Source of the DNA: Welwitschia mirabilis
Taxonomy: Eukaryota > Gnetophyta > Gnetopsida > Welwitschiales
Direction: 5' to 3'
Length of the DNA stretch: 41,861 nt
NCBI GenBank assembly: GCA_051453625.1
Contig: JBOZIK010000001.1
Span: 274,783,098 to 274,824,958, forward strand
Part shown: piece after piece, positions 35,255 to 41,861 of the stretch
Layout of the letters: the number at the start of each line of letters is the position of its first letter
Numbering within the stretch: the stretch's first letter is position 1
Made by a program: the position numbers and the translations under genes
The notes under the pieces: generated by a model
The model's database searches: none
Seen by the model: the letters and a program-made list of their open reading frames with translations, nothing else
What the model was told of the DNA's origin: nothing

Positions 35255-35400
35255 GATGATAGTCCAATTGGTCGCTTGTTTTTGAAGATGAACTCAAATT
35301 ATTATTTGGTGTTCGACAACCCCCACATAGTCCAATTGGTTGGACACTTGTCCTCCATTTAGGTGGTCAAGAGTTAGAAACCTTTGGATGTCTGGCTTAG
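35255..35400 (+). repeat. tRNA-derived SINE head, plus strand
   Basis: A-box-like TAGTCCAATTGG (35328-35339) and degraded B box GTTAGAAACC (35373-35382) start 45 bases apart, as in a tRNA. TGTCCTCCATTTAGGTGGT between them matches the minus-strand copy. A second A-box-like TAGTCCAATTGG lies upstream at 35259-35270, suggesting a truncated head or a duplication. The 3' end of the element is not clear. Confidence 0.6.
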
Positions 35401-35527
35401 CACACTATGAGGCCCTTTGCGTGATTAAATTATTTGTGTAGGTGATCATGTTGGTTTTACTTCTAAGGAAGGCACAAGTGTTAAAATTTTCAAGTCTGAT
35501 ATCCCTCTTTAAATATTCAAGAAAATA

Positions 35528-35659
35528 TCACAAAAAAAGAAATTGTTATCATATGAGCCATACACTTTAAAAGATATGTTTGAGCTACAGACCTCACAAA
35601 AAAGAAAATTGTTGTCTTGACATATACGCACTTTAAAAGATATTGTTCAGCTACAAAAC
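35528..35659. repeat. 66-bp tandem duplication
   Basis: Units 35528-35593 and 35594-35659 have the same length. Both start TCACAAAAAA and share CACTTTAAAAGATAT and AGCTACA. Several substitutions separate them, so the duplication is not recent. It may be part of a SINE tail, but the link is unproven. Confidence 0.8.
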
Positions 35660-35760
35660 TCAGAATCGTACATTCAAAACCTTAGTTCTCATAATGTTTA
35701 TTAAAAAAATAAAGTCTAGACAATAGAAATGAAAATGTTATGTGGGTCTCAAGTTCCCAT

Positions 35761-36160
35761 GCAGCAGAAAATCAAAGCGGGCGGAATATTTACTCGATGA
35801 GTTTGCGTCCCATCGCTGTGTTGGTCGTGGGAAGGGCATCCCAAGGCTTAAGCGGATAAAAAGCAGGCCGCTCGTTTTCCTTTTTTATTCAAATTGTTAA
35901 AAATTTTGCCAGAATTAAAGAATTAAACGAATCATATGTATCATGCCATTACAAGCTACAGAGCCAACGTACGCCTGAGACTTGACCCGATACCCGTTGT
36001 GCATGGTATGTGTGCTTTTGCTGTTTCGTTGACACTGGTTTCATTGTTCATTCTCTTTATTTCTCTTAAGAATCGGACTGGGCAACGCTAAAATTTGGGC
36101 TCTGTAAATACTCCGGGTTGTAGTCTAGTGCTGTCCTTGGTGAGTTTTTTCGTTTTAGAA
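35761..36160 (+). promoter_or_regulatory. CpG-retaining candidate promoter and leader
   Basis: From about 35760 CpG stops being depleted: I count 19 CpG in 35761-36180, against about four in a same-sized stretch at 28920-29340. The line at 35821-35880 reaches 55% G+C. Such regions in heavily methylated plant genomes are usually unmethylated promoters or exons. A donor-like TTG/GTGAGT at 36139-36145 could end a leader exon. An ATGGAGG with good initiation context at 36167 opens only an 18-codon frame. Another CpG-rich open frame of 81 codons (36382-36627) could be an alternative first exon, since it holds CAG/GTAGT at 36577-36584. The transcription start is not determined. Confidence 0.4.
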
Positions 36161-36667
36161 AGAAGAATGGAGGATATCAGAAATCCAGCATTTGCAGTTC
36201 TCAGTTGTCCTTGCATTTGTTAAATCGCTATTTATGATTTTTGATAATGCACACCATTGAAGTCCGTGTCAACTGAGAGGTTCCCAATTTTTAAAGAAGC
36301 TTTTCAATTAAGCGTCACAGCATCTCATAATAGATTGTTCTTCGTCATAGATAGACCGTCTCAGGGTTCATAAAGGGGAAGATGTTTGAGATGTTGACAT
36401 GCATAGGAGGTTACCTTTTTACGCATTCGGGGCGTTTTGGATCACCGGCTTTTTGTTTCCAAGGCTACCATTTATCTCAAAGATTTCATTCCGTTATAAA
36501 ATGTGAATGTGATTACAGGATATTATGTCCCCGATTCCGATTTGTACTAAAAACTTTATTTATTTCCTCACCTATGCAGGTAGTAGTTAATTGCGGTTTG
36601 ATTTGCGATGCAATAGATCACTTTTAGCATATATTGTATAATCATAACTGGTAGGATCGAATAATAG

Positions 36668-37873
36668 ATGGAGAACCTACTGCCTATTCCATCCTGTCTC
36701 ACTCCGCGTAGCTCACAGGAGAGAAATCTGCAACCTCAGTTGGCTTTGTCCCTTCTATATCATCCCACCCACATCTTACAGCTTTGCCAGCTTCATTTTG
36801 GCTCCATTTTTCTCCTTCGTGAGCTGCATTTTCATTTTCTAGTTTGCCTCCGTTCAGATACTGACGAAAGTGTGTGTAGGATCCTTTTATATTTAGTAAG
36901 GTAATTCATGTTTCTAGTTGCCTACATTTGCTTACTGCATTTGATTTGCTTGCACTGGAATGGAGCAAATTAGACAAACACTGTCAAAATGGTTTAAAAA
37001 GCATGCTTTGGATGGAAACAAGGTTATTGTGGTCACCATCAGGATTATTATATAACTATGCTGAGAAGTTCACATTAGCTTGTTAAGTTGGAAGATAATA
37101 ATGCGTATATATAGGATAGGGGGCTTAGAAACCAAATGTTCAGTAACGAATGAACTTTTTTGGTAAATGATGCAGAAAAGCGTGTTGATATTTAGCCAGT
37201 AAATCAGCCTACCTTAATTATATTAATCTCGCTCCTTGCGAAAAAGGAAATATTACCATTAAGACAAGCTGAAGTGCAGTGCATGCACCCAATTTGGAGG
37301 GAGAAGGAAATCTGTAGAGGATAATCACAAGTGACAGACAACCTCCTTTGTAAGTTTTCAAGCCAAGAACAAAGAAACAATTTCCTTTAGTTTGAGACTT
37401 GGTCTGGTCTTCTTTCCTGGCATTGGTCCAGTTATCTTCCTTATGTGTTCTAGCCTTTGTTCAGATTGTCATATGATGATTCCTTTGTTTTTGGCATTGC
37501 TTTCACAACACCACACACAGCTCTTGCTATGCTCTCTATTTGCTATGGTACTAGCGTTATGTGAAAGGGGTAAAGGGGGGGAGGCGTGTGTCTAGTCCCT
37601 GAACATTACAAGTTTTTTTTAACTCCCTACAGGATCCCACCCTCTGTTGATATCCGTAACATCCCGGTGCTAACCTGGCTAAAGATGGAACCAGGTAGAT
37701 CTTCATTCATCGTTGACTCTTATGAAGTTTCTCGCATTTGCATTTGGAAATAGTAATAGTATCAAATTCTTCTAACTTCTTGGACTTCTTCCTCCTAGAA
37801 AGAATTGTGTGATATGTGGAAAGAATATGCAGAAGCAAAACGATGGTGGTACAAGTGGGATCAGACTTTATAG
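36668..37873 (+). CDS. Candidate three-exon gene, about 121 residues, unknown function
   Basis: I do not recognise the product. Exon 1 runs 36668-36900 (ATG to AAG/GTAATT, ending after two bases of a codon). Exon 2 is 37633-37694, after a strong acceptor (TTTTTTTTAACTCCCTACAG) and before CCAG/GTAGAT. It is open in only one frame, IPPSVDIRNIPVLTWLKMEP, which is the frame that the phase of exon 1 demands (AG plus G gives Arg). Exon 3 carries LCDMWKEYAEAKRWWYKWD with a TAG at 37871. It joins in frame if AAAG at 37799-37802 is the acceptor. The better-looking acceptor four bases earlier would shift the frame and stop after a few residues. Total length with stop is 366 bases. The tryptophan- and charge-rich C-terminus looks like real protein. 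Residues 1-77 are leucine-rich and could include a targeting or membrane segment. AATAAA at 38130 could be the polyadenylation signal. It may be part of a larger gene or a decaying one. Confidence 0.35.
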
Positions 37874-38129
37874 TTATGCCTGCAGACATGTGAAGTGCAT
37901 GAGGCATGGGATTTTGTTTTCTAATTTGAAGCTTACACTTAAATCAAATTCTGGTGGTGATGTTTAGCTTCCCTACAATCAGACTGCATTTGAAAATTCA
38001 ACTGAGAACATTCCATGGGGGTTGGTGTCATTTTTGTATGAATCTGTGTGCTAATGCACTGATATTTCATAGATAGCAAATTGGCAGCTTAGGAAAAATG
38101 GTTGAAATTGATAAAGCCTTGTTTAGTAA

Positions 38130-38135
38130 AATAAA
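38130..38135 (+). terminator. Possible polyadenylation signal
   Basis: AATAAA about 257 bases after the candidate stop codon. The hexamer is common in AT-rich DNA, so the support is weak. Confidence 0.2.
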
Positions 38136-40337
38136 ACATAACCAAGGAAAGAAAGATACTGAACAACTGGTTGTTGGTGGGATAGAAAGGAATTCAAATC
38201 ATGTATTTCCATTAATGGATAGAGATAAAAAGAAAGGAACACAGCTAAACTCAATTTATGAATATATCAAACCTTACGCAACAACTTACAGCAACACATG
38301 GAAAGCTTACAATACAATTTGACTTAATCACCTTGATTTCAAGCACATGACAATCAATCACGATCTCTAATTTTATGACAATCAATCACAATCTCTATTT
38401 TCGAGACTTCCAAACACGTTTACTCCCCACTTGCATTGAAGGTAGTTGGTCATGGGTAAAGATATCTACCTCCAACAAGCAATGATATGCTTGATTCATA
38501 TATCTTTGAATATATGTGGCAGATGTTTTGTATCAGAGATAAAGGGTGTGTTCTGTGTATTTGTAGAGCATGTCATTAAAATTTGTTTTAATTCAGTAAT
38601 GAATAACGAAACAAATTAACTTCACAAGTGACTGTCTGGAAGGGTGTTTCTATTACTGCTTATTTTGTTTCTCTAATTAATTACTTCATTCTGCAATGAC
38701 ATGTTCGTCATGGGCTGTTTCTACGATGGTAGTTGATTGAGTTTTCAACCGAAATCAGTGTAGTTGCGTTGGATCCTTAATATAGTTTTTCTGCCCAAAA
38801 AGCACATTGGAAACGAAACACGACTTGTCTCTCAGGAAAACATATGAATGTTAAAACAAGAAAACAATATTTTTCTACTTTGACATTTTATTTGAGAAAA
38901 GGGTTTACAAGCACAGAAATATTGTTTCTTGGATCCAATATTTTTGTACTTGTCACAATGGATTTTTTTGCCCCAGTTGACTGGTTACTATTATGGGAGT
39001 ACAGCATATTGATGTCATCATATGGATTGGTAAGGAGTGGATCCATGGTGGATCATTTGAAGGTTTTTGGCTATTTGTGGGGATTTCTATCTTAGAATGA
39101 AGTTTTCATAGGACTAACTGTTTAGTCCATTCCAAAATGTCATTAATCTTCCCCTTGATGCTTAAATGCCTAAGTATTACCATGACAGCCTCTGTGATTT
39201 GCACCAAAGTTTGTTATTTTGTTTTTCAAAAATTGTTTTGTGCTGTACTGTTATCCTTTGTTACTTTTCTACAAGGTATTATCCCAATCTATTACCCTTG
39301 TGATCAGCCCATATTCAAGAAAAATCTTTTTAATTCTTTGCATTGAGTGGAAATCTCCTGTGTTGACAATCATTGTGACATTGTGGTCTACGATATTCCA
39401 ATAGTGATATTAAGTTCTTCATTTCACCACGTCCTGATTTATTTAGCAGTATTATTAATCTTTGATAAGATTCCTCACATGAAGAAAAATCTTAAGTTAG
39501 TTTCCCCTTCTTGTCTGTTGTACACAAGATTGTTGTGATCAGCATTGTGTTTTGATTTTTGGGCTTTGTAGTACTTTCAAAGGATTTTGTACTCCCTGCA
39601 AGAGAGTTCTTCCACGCCTATCTTTTTCTTCTCTTTCTAATGTCTGTATGGAGCTTAACTCAATTCTTGTAGGCCTTTATTAATGCTTTTGGACTTATGA
39701 CATTAATGGTTTGTTTTGTTCTGCTGACTTTCAAACTCCACCATCTTTGTGCTTCAAGTAAATGCTTAATTTTGTGATCACAGATGTGAAGTAATTTAAA
39801 TAGTGTTTTAGATGCAGTAAAATGTGCCAGTGCCATAAGCAGGCTGGGCTAAATGTTTGGTAGGTTGCCATCTTTTGCCCGTATGCAGCAGAGAAAATGC
39901 AAACTATCAAGTCTGCTTGTTTGCTTCCTTTGTGTAGACCAGGCATATCTGTTCTGTGTGTGTTCTAGGTCTTTTGGGTTGTGTTTTATTCTAAAGTCCC
40001 TAGGTGCCACCACAACACCCAACAAATGAATTACAAACTCCACTTCCTTCTTTAGGTTTGAGATCCTTGTCAAAGCTCCTGATGAAAGAAAACAATTAAT
40101 TATTTTGTTCTAGGCCATGCTTGGATTTGATCTAGAAAGCAATGTTTTACATAATTATGGTGGGGTACAAGTGCCTGCTCAAGCTAAGGTCAACTATCAT
40201 GTAGGTCTGTAAGGGTGATCATAATGCATGCTGTCTCATTGAATCCATTGCATAAGATAGTTTCTTGCCAAGTGACTTAAATGCCTCCTTTCTGTCTGTT
40301 GAACTAATTGTTTTTGGCATTTAAGCAAGGAATTTGT
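38136..40337. other. Non-coding sequence to the right of the candidate gene
   Basis: G+C is higher than in the left two thirds of the window and recognisable repeats are fewer. Open frames of 60-83 codons occur (38098-38322, 38844-39095, 39137-39346 and others) without recognisable motifs. Exon-like pieces with fitting splice sites are present (see rejected items), but none could be joined to the candidate gene. Confidence 0.4.
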
Positions 40338-40371
40338 CAATATGAATAATGCTTTTTCATTATTCATATTG
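40338..40371. repeat. Perfect 14-bp hairpin
   Basis: CAATATGAATAATG and its exact complement CATTATTCATATTG flank a six-base CTTTTT loop. No transposon ends or target duplication are visible around it. Confidence 0.85.
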
Positions 40372-41652
40372 TGTCTTTTTGGATATGCAAATAGCACATG
40401 CCATCTCATAGTTGTAGTTGTGGAACCCTATTATACTGCTTACATGTTTCTGTTGTGGATTTTCTCTTGTAACACACCATGTGCAAACTGTAGCATTATG
40501 CTTTCTTCCTTTTATATGCATTATGAACTGTGACATTCATGCTGAGCAAACATGAGATTTTAATAGCTTAAGGACATGAAATAGTCAAAGTTGTTGAAAA
40601 CTTTGATGACCTGCATAGGGTAATAAATACCTCATGATTTCACAAATTTTGTGGATAGAAATAAATATTGACAAGATTGGTTTGAAGATACACAAAGACA
40701 TTATGAACTTAATGGCATACAATCATTTACTAACATATGATGGTAGGGTAATTTTTCCTGATTAGGTGTTCTGAGTGTCACATGTGCACTATGCATGAGT
40801 TTAGCCAAGAAAGTTGCACCAAATATGGTAACCATCAATTATTTGATAAGTTATGATGTGGTCTTGTGGCAAGAGTCTCAATCAAGATGGTGAGTAGGTG
40901 GTTTGTGTAAGTTGCAATAGAGTTTGGGTAGGTAGATGATGTGATACTCCAAAACGTGTAATCAATGTCAAAGGTAGAAAAAACAAAATCTTGTTTCATT
41001 CTATGTTTGGTCTAATGAAACTTATTGGAATTTTTGTGCTGGTTACACCTTTTCATACTACAATGTCATTTAACAAATAATAACAGAAAACATTTAGTGT
41101 TATGTACTAGATCATATCATCATACACACAATTTATGGTAATTTCATTATCACCATAAAATAGACATTACATTCTATGCCTTTGGGATTAAGAACCCTCC
41201 TTAATCTTCCCATTACATTCTACTTTTGTTAGCAACACCTCTTCTTGTTGTCTTTGGGCAGAATACTTCAGTCTGTCAGGCAAACCAAGGGCTCCTACCT
41301 ATCTAAACTAGCTAGGTCCACGTACATCCACTCATGCACAATAACATTGGTCTTTTGAGAGTTTTGTCTCCTTCATTTTATCCACAAGTTATTGCAGAAT
41401 AGGGTTTACCCCTTAAGGAATCTCCTTTATGCAATTTTGCTAAATGAAAACTATTTTGCAAACGACTAAAAAATATGATTCTACCACATCAAGTGTTACC
41501 TCTATTCCGTTCCACAAGTCATTTTAGAACAAAACTTTACCATTGGCTTCTCAATCACATGCAACCCACACAAACCATCAAATTTCACATCCAAGCATTT
41601 CATGTGTAACTCGTGGAAACCATCCAACTAGACATTAAGGCTCTTTTTGTAA
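40372..41652. other. Unassigned sequence
   Basis: No gene recognised. From about 40950 the composition returns to that of repeat-derived DNA. Confidence 0.4.
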
Positions 41653-41703
41653 TTTTTTTGGGGAGAAATGGTGAATTAACATTAACCCCCCCCAAAAAAA
41701 AAA
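41653..41703. repeat. Inverted repeat of homopolymer arms
   Basis: TTTTTTTGGGG (41653-41663) faces CCCCAAAAAAA (41690-41700) around 26 bases, inside an eight-C, ten-A run. It could be a hairpin, an eroded end of a small transposon or a chance pairing of homopolymers. The length of such runs is error-prone in assemblies. Confidence 0.6.
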
Positions 41704-41861
41704 GAAAGCAACAAATTATTACGTACTAGCTTAACAACTATTCTTCTAGCCTGATGACATTGCATTGATATTCAAAACCCCAAACATTAGCATCCAGTTT
41801 GATAAGCCCATTTTCCCAATTCCAATCAGAAACCGACTCAAGACTGGCCTAGCCAAGAGTG

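Noticed and set aside
34925-35400. Functional tRNA genes
   Set aside because: The acceptor and anticodon stems do not pair convincingly, the B box of the plus copy is degraded and the minus copy has an internal duplication.
38844-39095. 83-codon open frame on the + strand
   Set aside because: No motif, no promoter or splice context. The length is plausible by chance in AT-rich DNA.
39673-39708. A 36-base exon-like stretch (TTGTAG / AFINAFGLMTLM / GT)
   Set aside because: Too short to judge, and no neighbouring exon fits it.
40114-40188. A 75-base exon-like stretch (TTGTTCTAG / 25 open codons / AAG-GT), reading AMLGFDLESNVLHNYGGVQV and further
   Set aside because: It starts and ends in phase 0, which does not fit the end of the candidate gene, and I recognise no family. 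It remains a possible exon of an unseen gene.

Overview
This window is nuclear DNA from a plant. It is dominated by old, decayed retrotransposon sequence and carries at most one short, intron-containing gene near the right end. The evidence for a plant is an LTR element whose gag, protease and primer-binding site are of the plant Athila/Tat (Ty3/gypsy) type, a second LTR family with a degenerate initiator-Met tRNA primer site, and tRNA-like SINE heads. Decay by C-to-T and G-to-A changes, as expected in methylated DNA, points the same way. The density of ancient repeats suggests a large-genome seed plant. The species cannot be read from the sequence.

Layout. 1-3590: AT-rich sequence with one gap, a degenerate minisatellite and a G-quadruplex motif. 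3590-4345: LTR-family X copy 1, its primer-site region triplicated with a 37-bp period, then a 50-bp tandem repeat. 4346-6896: unassigned. 6897-15550: X copy 2, split by a minus-strand Athila/Tat-like element at about 7260-15291. That element has two LTRs of about 1.35 kb, a tRNA-Asp primer site, gag and protease pseudogenes and an integrase tail. 15551-17262: unassigned.

17263-33140 holds a 6.7-kb repeat family of unknown class. Copy B (23262-29944) is nearly full length. A second copy is split into A (17263-20844) and C (30045-33140). The end of A and the start of C overlap by exactly 39 bp, and the block between them is exactly 9,000 bp bounded by two 100-N gaps. A and C are therefore probably one continuous element and the 9-kb block is probably misplaced. 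Each full copy contains two diverged versions of a 1.2-1.3 kb LTR-like unit with TATA boxes.

33141-35760: unassigned sequence, two oppositely oriented tRNA-derived SINE heads and a 66-bp tandem duplication. From about 35760 the composition changes: CpG is no longer depleted, G+C rises, and a candidate promoter and a three-exon gene follow (36668-37873, + strand, function unknown). 37874-41861 looks non-coding apart from small hairpins.

I found no operon, CRISPR array or complete rRNA/tRNA gene. The main points are the assembly inference for the 9-kb block, the undescribed 6.7-kb repeat, the triplicated primer site, the nested insertion, and the candidate gene.
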